Assembly (NCBI GenBank): GCA_034090805.1
Contig: JAXDRV010000138.1
Span: forward strand, 1-64,000
Reading direction: 5' to 3'
Source: Ornithomonoglobus_A sp034090805
GTDB lineage: Bacteria; Bacillota; Clostridia; UBA1381
DNA: 64,000 nucleotides
The translations under genes and the position numbers were made by a program. The notes beneath the pieces were generated by a model. The model ran no database searches, was not told the origin of the DNA, and saw nothing but the letters and a program-made list of their open reading frames with translations. Shown here piece after piece: positions 52,646 through 61,860 of this stretch; within the stretch, counting starts at the first letter, position 1; the number at the start of each line of letters is the position of its first letter.

Positions 52646-55600
52646 AATGGACGCCCGAACAAAAGCGGGCGATAGAGCTGCCGTCCGGACAGGGTAATAT
52701 TCTTGTCAGCGCAGCGGCGGGCAGCGGAAAGACGGCGGTGCTTGTTGAGAGGATTTTCAGCAAGGTAAGCGGTGAAAAACGTGATATTGACAGCTTTCTT
52801 GTCGTAACCTTTACAAAGGCGGCGGCAGAGGGTATGAAAGAAAAAATAGAGCAGCGTTTCCGCAATGCCCTGGAAAACGGTGAAGATGAAACGGAGAAAA
52901 TGTTCTGGAACAGGCAGCTCAGACTGCTTGATATGACGGAAATAACAACCATAGACGCTTTCTGCCTTAATGTGCTTAAAAATAATTTTCAGCATTTGGG
53001 CATTGATCCGAATTTCTTCATAATGGATAATGTTGAGTATATTCTCATGCGTGAGCGTGCGGCGGATAAGCTGTTTGAGAATTATTACAAAACGGGCGAC
53101 GAGGGATTTTTCAGGCTTGTCGACAGATATGCGGGGTTTCGGAGCGACAGCGGACTGGTAAAGGTAATTTTTGCGATATACGATTTCATTTCGTACTTTG
53201 CCGAACCGATTAAGTGGCTTGAGGAAAAGGCTGCGGCTTATAAAAAGGATGCCGGTATGCAGGAGTGGGGCAGACTGCTCATGGACGGGTATTTGCGCCC
53301 GTATGCAGTGAGGACAGCTGCCACTGCGGAGGGAATGCTCGATGAGCTGCTGAATACCGCAACGGGACTTAATGAAAGCTTTTTAATTTCAGAGCACGCC
53401 GCCGAGGAAACGAGGACTGTATACGGCAGAATAACGGATTCTCTTGAGCTTATTCATACGGCTATGACAGAGCTTGCGGAGGTCAGCGATATAGGCGGTA
53501 TTGAAGAATGGTGCGTAAGATACGACAGCGGCTCTGCGCTGCTTGCGGAGAATATGCCCTCACGAATTACGAATAAGCTAAGGGAAATCGAAGGCTTTGA
53601 GGAGTACATGAAGCGCACCAAGGAGCTGAAGCAGTCAATAGAGTCTACCGTAAAAGGTCTTATGATAAGCGAGGCGGATTTTGACAGCGATACGGGAGCG
53701 GAGCTTGCCGATACCGCTGCGCTGCTTGCGAGGGTGACGGCGGAGTTCGAGGCAGAGCTTATTAACGCAAAGCATAAGCGAAACGCATACACCTTCCTTG
53801 ATATAGAGCATATGGTGTACGAATTGTTCCGTGATAATGAAGACGTAAGACGTGAATATACAAACCGCTACGGCGAGATCCTGATTGACGAATATCAGGA
53901 CACAAACGGCTTGCAGGACGCAATATTCAAAAGCATTTCTCATGACAATATCTTTATGGTAGGCGACCTAAAGCAGAGTATATACCGCTTCAGAGGGGGA
54001 GATCCGTATATTTTCAAGGATAAAGCGTCAGAATATGTGTCGGAGGAAAGCAGCGGAACAAAGGTTGAGCTTGCCAAAAACTTCAGAAGCCGCCCGGAGG
54101 TTATCGACAGCGTAAATGCCGTGTTTGACAGCGTGATGTCGGAAAGGGCGGGCGATGTTGACTATTCCGGCGGCGAAAGGTTAGTGTGCGGACAGGGCGG
54201 CGAAAAGGAGGACTTTTACCGTTCGGAGCTGCACCTCATAGCAAACATAAAAAGCGGCGGAGAAACGAGTGATTATATCGAAGCGGAGCATGCGGCGGAC
54301 GTTATAAAGGAGCTGCACGGAAAGGAGTTTTACGATGCAAAGCTCGGAATAAGGCGAAATCTGCGGTACAGTGATTTTACGATACTTCTGCGTGCCGTGA
54401 AAAACAGCGCCGCCGTTTACAGCGAGGTGTTCGAAAAGTACGGGATACCGCTTTTTGCGGAGTTAAACGACTATTTTGAAAACGGCGAGGTTCAGGCTAT
54501 GACTGCGCTTTTGAATGTAATCGACAATGCGCACCGTGATGTCCCGCTTATGACGGCACTGCGCTCGGCGCTGTTCGGCTTCAGCGATGAGGATATTGCA
54601 TATATAAGGATAAATTTCGGCAGAGGAGGAGTGCCGCTTTATGAAAGCCTTAAACGCTGTGCGGCGGGCGGCGGGGATATGAGCGGACGCTGCCGAAAGG
54701 CGGTAGGCTCGATAGAACGCTGGAGAGAATACACAAAGCAAAAAAGCGTGGCTAATCTGATATGGACGATATACGAGGAAACGGGCTTTTACGACTGTGC
54801 GGCGGCTGCCGGAGGCGAAGCGTCACAGGCAAATCTGCGGCTGCTTTACGAGAGGGCAAAGCAGTATGAAAGCTCCGGAATAAAGGGACTGTTCAGCTTC
54901 ACAAGGTATATAGAAAACCTTAAGGAGAGAAGCGAGGATATGAGCGGCGCAAGAGTGCTGCGTCATGATGCTGTCGGACTTATGACGATACATAAGAGTA
55001 AGGGTCTTGAATTTCCTGTTGTCATACTCGGAGGAATGGGAAAAAAATCACTCGTCCATAAGCCGGACGGTGACGGACGTGCGGCACTGCATAAGGATTT
55101 CGGCATGGGGCTTATGTATCCCGATGTTGAAAACGAGTACTATGCGTCAACGCCGTACAAGCAGCTTGTCGAGCTGCAAAACAAACGTGAGGATATTTCC
55201 GAAAAAATGAGAATACTCTACGTTGCCATGACACGTCCGCAGTATAAGATGATCGTCATGGGGACGTATGTATTTGCCGATGACGATAAGCTTGAGGAGA
55301 AAAAGGAGCAGTGGCGCAATGCGCTTACTGACGGGAAAATGGACAGCGAGGAGGTTATTTCCGCTCAGACCTACGGCGATTGGATAATACCGGCGGCAAT
55401 GGCAAGCTCCGATTGGGAGGTAAAGGAAATAAAGTATCAAAAATCGGAGGACGAGCCTGAGGAAAAAACCGAAAGCGAGCCTGTGCCGATAGCGGAAAAC
55501 GGAGAAGAACTGAAAAAAGCGGTGTACAGCTTGCTTGACTACCGATATCCGTATGAAAAAAGTACGGTAATTCCCTCAAGAACCACCGCCACCGAAATGA

Positions 55601-56205
55601 AGGAAATAAGACGTGAGAAAAAGAAGCTGCCGTATGTCGGTGGTGCGTCAAGACCGGCGTTTTTGTCCGATAAGAAGGATTCGGCAAAGAGAGGAACGGC
55701 TTATCATGATTCGGTTGCGTATATCGATCTCGAAAAAATGCGCAGAAACGCAGATGCGGAAACGGTGCAGTCGGAGCTTGAACGGCTTGCAGAGGAGGGG
55801 AGAATAGACGCACTTTATATAGATGAGGAAATGGTAGAAAAGATTCTTGCCTTTTTCAACGGAGAGCTTGGGAGACGTATGCTGAGTGCAAAGCAGGTGT
55901 ACAGAGAACGCAACTTTCAGACACTCATGAATGCCTCGGAATACGAGGGTGACGGCGGCGGTGCGGACGAGATGATGATTTTGCAGGGAGTAATCGACTG
56001 CTTTTTCGTGGAGGACGACGGCAGAGCGGTGCTGATAGATTACAAGACGGATAAAATCATAAACGGAGACGTGTCCGTGGCTGTGGATAATTATACGCTG
56101 CAGCTTGAGCTTTATGCCGGAGCGATAAAAAGCGTGGCGGGTATTGATATTAACGAAAAATATCTGTATTTGTTTGATATAAACGACGCTGTAGCAATTA
56201 TTTAA
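52636..56205 (+). CDS. addA: AddA helicase-nuclease subunit
   Basis: A UvrD-type 3'-5' helicase with a C-terminal nuclease. The 1189-residue product has the Q motif WTPEQKRAI, Walker A AAAGSGKT near 25-32, DEYQDTN (Walker B) and MTIHKSKGLEFP (motif V region). The nuclease motif IDYKTD is near 1135. The frame opens at 52582, but ATG 52636 has GGAGG upstream and gives the conserved start. Together with AddB it forms the Firmicutes counterpart of RecBCD. Confidence 0.96.
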   Translation: MGVKWTPEQKRAIELPSGQGNILVSAAAGSGKTAVLVERIFSKVSGEKRDIDSFLVVTFTKAAAEGMKEKIEQRFRNALENGEDETEKMFWNRQLRLLDMTEITTIDAFCLNVLKNNFQHLGIDPNFFIMDNVEYILMRERAADKLFENYYKTGDEGFFRLVDRYAGFRSDSGLVKVIFAIYDFISYFAEPIKWLEEKAAAYKKDAGMQEWGRLLMDGYLRPYAVRTAATAEGMLDELLNTATGLNESFLISEHAAEETRTVYGRITDSLELIHTAMTELAEVSDIGGIEEWCVRYDSGSALLAENMPSRITNKLREIEGFEEYMKRTKELKQSIESTVKGLMISEADFDSDTGAELADTAALLARVTAEFEAELINAKHKRNAYTFLDIEHMVYELFRDNEDVRREYTNRYGEILIDEYQDTNGLQDAIFKSISHDNIFMVGDLKQSIYRFRGGDPYIFKDKASEYVSEESSGTKVELAKNFRSRPEVIDSVNAVFDSVMSERAGDVDYSGGERLVCGQGGEKEDFYRSELHLIANIKSGGETSDYIEAEHAADVIKELHGKEFYDAKLGIRRNLRYSDFTILLRAVKNSAAVYSEVFEKYGIPLFAELNDYFENGEVQAMTALLNVIDNAHRDVPLMTALRSALFGFSDEDIAYIRINFGRGGVPLYESLKRCAAGGGDMSGRCRKAVGSIERWREYTKQKSVANLIWTIYEETGFYDCAAAAGGEASQANLRLLYERAKQYESSGIKGLFSFTRYIENLKERSEDMSGARVLRHDAVGLMTIHKSKGLEFPVVILGGMGKKSLVHKPDGDGRAALHKDFGMGLMYPDVENEYYASTPYKQLVELQNKREDISEKMRILYVAMTRPQYKMIVMGTYVFADDDKLEEKKEQWRNALTDGKMDSEEVISAQTYGDWIIPAAMASSDWEVKEIKYQKSEDEPEEKTESEPVPIAENGEELKKAVYSLLDYRYPYEKSTVIPSRTTATEMKEIRREKKKLPYVGGASRPAFLSDKKDSAKRGTAYHDSVAYIDLEKMRRNADAETVQSELERLAEEGRIDALYIDEEMVEKILAFFNGELGRRMLSAKQVYRERNFQTLMNASEYEGDGGGADEMMILQGVIDCFFVEDDGRAVLIDYKTDKIINGDVSVAVDNYTLQLELYAGAIKSVAGIDINEKYLYLFDINDAVAII

Positions 56206-56247
56206 CGAATATGTAAAGATAATGAAAAGATTATTTGATAAATTCGC

Positions 56248-56276
56248 TTGAAAAAGCTGTCATGATGTGGTAAAAT
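56248..56276 (+). promoter_or_regulatory. Promoter of the purine permease gene
   Basis: TTGAAA (56248-56253), 17-bp spacer, TAAAAT (56271-56276). The leader of about 55 bases is too short for a purine riboswitch. Confidence 0.7.
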
Positions 56277-56335
56277 GTAATTGATTGCCGAACGGCAAGG
56301 AAAAATATTTACACAAATTCATAAGGAGAAGAGGT

Positions 56336-57694
56336 ATGGAAAAATTATTTCAACTCAAGAAAAACGGCACAACGGTAAAAACCGAATTGATTGCCGGACT
56401 TACAACCTTCCTGTCGATGGTTTATATCCTTGCGGTTAATCCATCGATATTGTCAGCCGCAGGCATGGAGCCTGGCGCAGTGTTCACGGCAACGGCGGTA
56501 TCCGCTGCGTTTGCTTGTGCGATCATGGCATTTTTTGCAAACTATCCGATAGCTCTTGCGTCGGGTATGGGTCTTAACGCATACTTTGCGTATTCCGTAT
56601 GTATCCCCATGGCTGAAGCGGGAATACAGGATCCGTGGCAGATTGCCTTGACGGCAGTTCTTGTTGAGGGTATAGTATTTATTATACTTTCACTGTTCAA
56701 ATTCAGGGAAACACTTGTAAACAAGGTTCCCGCAAACCTCAAGTACGGTATCTCGGCAGGTATCGGACTGTTTATAGCAATCATAGGTCTTAAGGGCGCA
56801 GGAATCGTAATAAGCGACCAGTCAACACTTGTTGCACTTGGTAACATAGGCACACCGCAGTTTATTCTTGCTATGGTTGGCTTCCTTGTTATTGCAATTC
56901 TGCATCACTATAAGGTAACCGGCGATATTCTTATCGGTATTCTTGTCACATGGATACTCGGAATGATAGCTCAGGCGGCAGGATGGTATCAGATAGACGT
57001 TGAGGCGGGCGCATACTCGCTGTTCCCGGATTTTTCGGGCGCAAGCTTTATTCCCGCAGCTCCCAATCTTTTCAAGTTTAATTTCGGATATGTAACGAGT
57101 CACGCTCTTGAGTTTGCGGTTATCGTTTTCTCGTTCCTGTTCGTTGACCTTTTTGATACTGTAGGAACGGTAATCGGCGTTGCGGATAAGGCAAATCTTC
57201 TTGACGAAAAGGGAAATCTTCCGAAGGTCGGAGCTACACTTATGGCTGACGCTGTAGGTACTGTTGTAGGCGCTTGCCTTGGTACTTCAACGGTAACAAG
57301 CTACGTTGAGAGCAGCGCCGGTGCAGCACAGGGCGGCCGCACAGGTCTTACGGCTCTTACAACGGGCGTGCTGTTCATAATTGCACTCGTGCTTTCACCG
57401 ATATTCCTTGCAATTCCGAGCTTTGCAACAACTCCCGCACTTGTGTTTGTCGGACTGCTGATGATGTCATCGGTTAAGAAGATGACCTTTGAGGGTGACA
57501 TTGCAGACGTTGTAAGCGGATTTATTGCAATAGTAATGATGCCGTTTACATACTCGATCGCAAACGGTATCATGTTCGGTATCCTGTCATGGGTTATCCT
57601 TAAGATATGCACAGGCAAGATAAAGGACGTTCATCCGGTTATGTGGGTTTCAAGCGCATTGTTCGTTTTGAGAATCATAACGCTGATTGTTTGA
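56336..57694 (+). CDS. Guanine/hypoxanthine/adenine permease, AzgA/PbuG type
   Basis: This is a proton symporter of the NCS2 superfamily, AzgA-like branch. The 452-residue product has about 12-14 hydrophobic segments and the family motifs TFLSMVYILAVNP near 22, ASGMGLNAYFAY near 79 and FDTVGT near 275. The branch is purine-specific, but the exact base is not predictable. ATG 56336 follows AAGGAGAAG; the frame is open upstream without support. Confidence 0.9.
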   Translation: MEKLFQLKKNGTTVKTELIAGLTTFLSMVYILAVNPSILSAAGMEPGAVFTATAVSAAFACAIMAFFANYPIALASGMGLNAYFAYSVCIPMAEAGIQDPWQIALTAVLVEGIVFIILSLFKFRETLVNKVPANLKYGISAGIGLFIAIIGLKGAGIVISDQSTLVALGNIGTPQFILAMVGFLVIAILHHYKVTGDILIGILVTWILGMIAQAAGWYQIDVEAGAYSLFPDFSGASFIPAAPNLFKFNFGYVTSHALEFAVIVFSFLFVDLFDTVGTVIGVADKANLLDEKGNLPKVGATLMADAVGTVVGACLGTSTVTSYVESSAGAAQGGRTGLTALTTGVLFIIALVLSPIFLAIPSFATTPALVFVGLLMMSSVKKMTFEGDIADVVSGFIAIVMMPFTYSIANGIMFGILSWVILKICTGKIKDVHPVMWVSSALFVLRIITLIV

Positions 57695-57700
57695 TAAAAC

Positions 57701-57739
57701 AAAAAGAGATAAAACCGCAAAAGGTTTTATCTCTTTTTT
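57701..57739. terminator. Terminator of the permease gene
   Basis: AAAAAGAGATAAAACC (57701-57716) pairs with GGTTTTATCTCTTTTT, ending in a T-run. Perfect 16-bp stem. Confidence 0.85.
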
Positions 57740-57741
57740 AT

Positions 57742-57771
57742 CTAATAGGAAATTGAGAAATTTCCTATTAG
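57742..57771. repeat. Second hairpin after the terminator
   Basis: CTAATAGGAAATT (57742-57754) pairs with AATTTCCTATTAG (57759-57771). It directly follows the terminator and could protect a 3' end or be part of the repeat insertion that follows. Confidence 0.5.
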
Positions 57772-57833
57772 CAAAAAAGCCTGCCTATCGGAGTGCAGCA
57801 CAGCGAAACGACAGCCGCTTTTTATAATTGATC

Positions 57834-57927
57834 GGGATTTGTGATGTTTCCGATTGCTCTTTGACGAGTTCCCGAACGCAGTGAGGGATGTCTGAGCCAA
57901 AGGTCAATCGGAAATATCTCAAATCCC
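57834..57927 (+). repeat. Family-2 element, partial copy D (hairpin B only)
   Basis: GGGATTTGTGATGTTTCCGA pairs with the 3' arm ending CAAATCCC. The loop GAGTTCCCGAACGCAGTGAG is the same as in copy B, but both arms differ from copy B in matched positions. Hairpin A is missing. Before it (57774-57823) AAAAAGC pairs with GCTTTTT across about 35 bases. These elements fill the 57695-58009 gap together with the two hairpins after the permease. Confidence 0.75.
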
Positions 57928-58009
57928 CTCAAACTCAAATCCCTCTAAAAAAACACCCCGCACAAAATCACAATCACACAGCAATCCCGAAGTCTGTAGA
58001 AACGGGGGG

Positions 58010-58834
58010 TTATAGGGGGGCGGCAGCCCCCCTAACTTGTTTGCTCCTCCGCAGAGTTATAGGAGATGCGCCGGTGTAGCTTTTAAATACTCTCGAAAAA
58101 TAATTCGCATCGTAAAAGCCGCACTGCATTGCAGCCTCGGTTACCGTTATATCCGTTGATATGAGCAGCTCCGCAGCTTTTTTTACACGCAGAGAATTGA
58201 TATAATCCTTTGCTCTTTTTCCTGTTATTTCCTTAAAAACATGGCAGAAATGCCCCTCGCTCAGATGCACAAGCTCCGCAAGCTGTGCGGTTGTGAGCGG
58301 TTCGGAATAATTTTCGTTTATGTAACGTATTGCCTCGTTTACTCTGCCGAGCTTTTCAAAATGCTGACGGTATGCTCCCTCTGTAAAGCTTTTTGCGGAA
58401 TAATTCTTGATGAGATGAGAAAGCAGCAGATACGTATACCCCTTTATCGCAAGAGCCTCCGCATTGTTTAAGCTTCTGTAGGCTTCAAATATTTTTACAA
58501 ACAAATCCGTAACGGCTGCATCGTTTATCAGCGTTTCAAAAAGCACAAGATTATCGTCCATAAATGACGGCGGAATGATAATGCACCCATATGTGCAGTC
58601 GCCGCTCAAGCCCTCGTGCAGCTCGTTTGCATTTATAATAACGCAGTCGCCCGTTTTCAGACTGAGCTTTTTATCTCCGCATCGGAGCAGTCCGTTTCCG
58701 CCGAAAATGCAGTGCATTTCCGTATGCTCGTGCCAGTGCAGAGGAAAACGGTAAAGGTCACGGCGGTAGTCAAGCAGCCTTATGGGGAAATTATCCTTGG
58801 GTATTTTTTCGTAAAGCTTTATATCATTTAGCAT
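58010..58834 (-). CDS. AraC-family regulator, cupin sensor type
   Basis: This 274-residue product has an N-terminal cupin/AraC-binding domain (HWHEHTEMH near 34-42) and two C-terminal helix-turn-helix motifs at about 165-260 (TAQLAELVHLSEGHF and TVTEAAMQCGFYDANYFSRVF). It is divergent from nagA and so may control the nag genes; the ligand is unknown. The last seven residues (RGAAAPL) are encoded by a GC palindrome at 58014-58033 that looks like an inserted hairpin. TTG 58843 is an unlikely alternative start. Confidence 0.88.
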   Translation of the reverse strand: MLNDIKLYEKIPKDNFPIRLLDYRRDLYRFPLHWHEHTEMHCIFGGNGLLRCGDKKLSLKTGDCVIINANELHEGLSGDCTYGCIIIPPSFMDDNLVLFETLINDAAVTDLFVKIFEAYRSLNNAEALAIKGYTYLLLSHLIKNYSAKSFTEGAYRQHFEKLGRVNEAIRYINENYSEPLTTAQLAELVHLSEGHFCHVFKEITGKRAKDYINSLRVKKAAELLISTDITVTEAAMQCGFYDANYFSRVFKSYTGASPITLRRSKQVRGAAAPL

Positions 58835-58893
58835 GGCTTTCAATCTCCCTTAAAATTATGCTAATTTTATTTGCTATGTTCGTAAAAAAATCA

Positions 58894-58959
58894 TAGAAAA
58901 CCTTCTATAGCCATTCTATAATAAAAGTAAGTCGATGTCAAGAGTATATGCGCATATAC
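58894..58959 (+). promoter_or_regulatory. nagA promoter and operator palindrome
   Basis: TAGAAA (58894-58899), 17 bp, TATAAT (58917-58922) form the likely promoter; the weak -35 suggests activation. TATAG-CCATT-CTATA (58906-58920) overlaps the -10. The perfect 16-bp palindrome GTATATGCGCATATAC (58944-58959) lies about 15-30 bases after the predicted start of transcription, a typical repressor position. GGCGGCGGAATGGGGAT before nagA matches the cassette at 2307 and 27431. Confidence 0.6.
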
Positions 58960-59025
58960 ACATAAAAATTAACAAAATATACAACGAAGCTATGCCGCTT
59001 GCGGGCGGCGGAATGGGGATTGCTT

Positions 59026-60087
59026 ATGAAAGTATTCAAAAATCTGAGTCTTAACGGCTCGCTTGTTGATATTACCTCCGAGGGCGGTAAAATAATATCA
59101 ATAGGCAAAACAAATTCGGAGGGAGTCGATTTCGGAGGGAAAAAGGTTTTTCCGGGGCTTGTGGACATTCATACTCACGGCATGGGCGGCTTTGACACGA
59201 TGGACGCAGTGCTTAAAGATATGCTTCCGCTGTATGCAAAGTGCGGTACAACGACTGTTTTTCCGACAACAATGACTGCGCCTCATGACGCTATTGTCAA
59301 GGTTCTGACAGAGGACGTGCCCGAAAACGGCGCAAAGCTCGGCGGATTTCATCTTGAGGGGCCGTATATCAACGAAAAATTCAAGGGAGCGCAGAACAGC
59401 GCATATATCCGAAACCCGGATGCGGCGGAGTTTGCGGATTTTGACAACGTAAAGATGATAACGATTGCTCCGGAGCTTGAGGGAGCGGAGGAATTTATTC
59501 ATAAAACAAAAGCGGTTGTCGCACTCGGTCATACAGATGCGGATTACGATACCGGCGTAAAGGCGGCGCAGGCAGGTGCGAAATGCCTTACGCATACCTT
59601 TAACGCAATGCGGCCGATTCATCACCGCAATCCGGCACTCATAGGAGCGGCGTCCGATACGGGAATGTACGTTCAGGTAATATGCGACGGAAAGCATATT
59701 CATCCGTCGGCGATAAGGCTGCTGTATAAGATTTTCGGTTCGGAGAGGATGGTTTTGATAAGCGACTCCATGCGTGCGACAGGCTTGCCGGACGGCGAGT
59801 ACGAATTTGGAGGACTGCGGATAATCGTAAAGGACAAGACTGCAAGAACGGAAAGCGGAGCGCTTGCCGGCAGCACAACACCGCTGTTTGACTGCGTGAA
59901 AAAGGCAATCGAATTTGGCATACCGGAGCAGGAGGCGTTCAAAATGGCATCGGAAACACCGGCAAAGCTTATGGGACTTAACTGCGGAACAATAGCTGAG
60001 GGCAAGGACTGCGATTTGCTGATACTTGACGAAAATACCGAAATAGACACGGTAATAATCAACGGAGAAATATTTAATAAATATTAA
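59026..60087 (+). CDS. nagA: N-acetylglucosamine-6-phosphate deacetylase
   Basis: It turns GlcNAc-6-P into glucosamine-6-P and acetate. The 353-residue amidohydrolase shows DIHTHG near 50, HLEGPY with the metal-binding Glu, LGHTDADY, THTFNAM and the catalytic Asp in ISDSM. The product is a little shorter than E. coli NagA (382). ATG 59026 is preferred to TTG 58999 because GGGGA precedes it. The NagB-ROK fusion follows 24 bases later and takes the product. Confidence 0.94.
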   Translation: MKVFKNLSLNGSLVDITSEGGKIISIGKTNSEGVDFGGKKVFPGLVDIHTHGMGGFDTMDAVLKDMLPLYAKCGTTTVFPTTMTAPHDAIVKVLTEDVPENGAKLGGFHLEGPYINEKFKGAQNSAYIRNPDAAEFADFDNVKMITIAPELEGAEEFIHKTKAVVALGHTDADYDTGVKAAQAGAKCLTHTFNAMRPIHHRNPALIGAASDTGMYVQVICDGKHIHPSAIRLLYKIFGSERMVLISDSMRATGLPDGEYEFGGLRIIVKDKTARTESGALAGSTTPLFDCVKKAIEFGIPEQEAFKMASETPAKLMGLNCGTIAEGKDCDLLILDENTEIDTVIINGEIFNKY

Positions 60088-60111
60088 TTTAAAGAAAGGG
60101 AGAAGATGAAA

Positions 60112-61707
60112 ATGAAACTTATTGTATGCGAAAATTATGATGATATGTCGGCAAAGGCTGCCGAGCTTATCAAGGAGCAGGTGAAAGAAAAGCCGAACAG
60201 TATCCTGGGACTTGCCACAGGCTCAACGCCCGTTGGAATGTACCGCTGCTTGACTGAGATGTACAAAAACGGAGAGATTGATTTTAAGGACGTAACAACG
60301 TTTAACCTTGACGAATACTATCCGATAAGCAACGATGATCCGCAGAGCTACCATACGTTTATGAAGGAAAATCTGTTCAGCCACATCAATGTTCCGGCTG
60401 ACAGAATACATATCCCCAACGGTGATACAAGCGACCCGATTGCAGAGTGCGAATCGTATGAGGCGGCAATAAAGGAGCATGGCGGTGTTGACTTGCAGAT
60501 TCTCGGAATAGGCAGAAACGGACACATAGGCTTTAACGAGCCGAGTATGCGCCTTAATACAAGCACACACATAACCGCACTTACAAACGATACCATAGAC
60601 GCAAATTCGAGATTTTTTGAAAATGCGGAAAAGGTGCCCACTCACGCATTGACGATGGGTATTTCGACTATTCTTGCATCAAAGAAGATTATACTTCTTG
60701 CAAGCGGACGTTCAAAGAACGATGCTATAAAGGAGCTGCTTTCAGACGCAATCACCACCAATAACCCCTCGACAATGCTTAAGGTTCACCCGGATTTCAC
60801 GCTTATATGCGACCGTGACGCATATTCGGATATACGTCTCGGCGTTGACATAGGCGGAATGAGTGCTAAAATAGGAGCGGTTGACAACGGCGAGATAATC
60901 GACCGTATGAGCGTTCCCGTTGAAGCACCTGACGGAGATGCTCTTGCAAACGCAATCGCAGAAGCCTGCTCGGAGATGATGAAGAAACATTCTGTAAGAT
61001 TTGTAGGTGTCGGTACACCGGGAATTATCACCGGCGGAAAGATAGACGCTGCCAATCTGCCGTTCAAGGATTATCCTCTCGGCGAGGTTCTCGGCGAAAA
61101 GCTTGGGTTGCCCGTAAAGATTGAAAACGACGCAAATTGTGCGGCTCTCGGCGAAACGCTTGCCGGAGCGGGAAGAGGTGCGCAGAATCTGCTGCTTGTT
61201 ACTCTCGGAACGGGAATAGGTCTGGGAATTATCAGCGGCGGTCATATTTACTCCGGCAGAGGAGCGGCGGGAGAAGCCGGTCATATGTGCATAGAGTATG
61301 ACGGTCTGCCCTGCCCATGCGGAGAAAAAGGCTGCTGGGAGCAGTATGCGTCTGCATCGGCTCTGATAAGAGAAACAAAAGAGGCGGCAGCGGCAAATCC
61401 CGACAGCATTCTTGCGGAATGTGCAAAGAACGAGGTAAACGGAAAGACTGTGTTTGAAGCAATGGACAAGGGCTGTGAAACGGCAAAGGCTGTTTATGAT
61501 AAGTATCTCGATTACCTTGCAGTGGGAATCACAAACCTTGCAAATATTTTCGACCCCGAAGCAATAATCATTTCGGGAGGATTGTCGAACGAGGGAGCAC
61601 GCTTGTCCGAGCCGCTTTGCGAAAAGCTTAAGATTAAGTGCGACATCAGGATCGCCTCGCTGAAAAACGATGCCGGTATAATCGGCGCAGCGTCGCTGGA
61701 CGACTGA
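60112..61707 (+). CDS. nagB: Glucosamine-6-P deaminase fused to ROK sugar kinase
   Basis: Residues 1-~239 are NagB. They show LATGSTPVG near 35, D67 in NLDEYY, and GIGRNGHIGFNEP with H138 and E143; the Asp141 of the E. coli enzyme is Asn136, as I recall for Bacillus-type NagB. Residues ~242-531 are a complete ROK kinase: DIGG at 246-249, catalytic-base D340 in ENDAN, GTGIG at 367-371, E388-x-G-H391 and the zinc set H391, C401, C403 and C408. There is no linker, stop or frameshift. The deaminase makes fructose-6-P and ammonia. The kinase would phosphorylate GlcNAc, glucosamine or glucose. ATG 60112 is 9 bases from GGGAG; 60106 is 3 bases. Confidence 0.92.
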   Translation: MKLIVCENYDDMSAKAAELIKEQVKEKPNSILGLATGSTPVGMYRCLTEMYKNGEIDFKDVTTFNLDEYYPISNDDPQSYHTFMKENLFSHINVPADRIHIPNGDTSDPIAECESYEAAIKEHGGVDLQILGIGRNGHIGFNEPSMRLNTSTHITALTNDTIDANSRFFENAEKVPTHALTMGISTILASKKIILLASGRSKNDAIKELLSDAITTNNPSTMLKVHPDFTLICDRDAYSDIRLGVDIGGMSAKIGAVDNGEIIDRMSVPVEAPDGDALANAIAEACSEMMKKHSVRFVGVGTPGIITGGKIDAANLPFKDYPLGEVLGEKLGLPVKIENDANCAALGETLAGAGRGAQNLLLVTLGTGIGLGIISGGHIYSGRGAAGEAGHMCIEYDGLPCPCGEKGCWEQYASASALIRETKEAAAANPDSILAECAKNEVNGKTVFEAMDKGCETAKAVYDKYLDYLAVGITNLANIFDPEAIIISGGLSNEGARLSEPLCEKLKIKCDIRIASLKNDAGIIGAASLDD

Positions 61708-61716
61708 TAAATATAA

Positions 61717-61743
61717 GAGCCTGCTGTTTGCGGGTTCTTTTGA
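61717..61743 (+). terminator. Terminator of the nag operon
   Basis: GAGCCTGC (61717-61724) pairs with GCGGGTTC (with G-U pairs) and is followed by TTTTG. Confidence 0.65.
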
Positions 61744-61795
61744 TGTCCGTATTTTTAATTAAAAATTAAAAATATGTAAATATTATCGAAAAAGA

Positions 61796-61824
61796 TTGCA
61801 ATTATTAACGGAACGTGGTAAAAT
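61796..61824 (+). promoter_or_regulatory. Promoter of ftsH
   Basis: TTGCAA (61796-61801), 17-bp spacer, TAAAAT (61819-61824), about 35 bases before ftsH. No CtsR- or CIRCE-like operator was seen. Confidence 0.7.
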
Positions 61825-61860
61825 AACTTAAGCAGAACTCATAAGAAAGGATAACTACAA

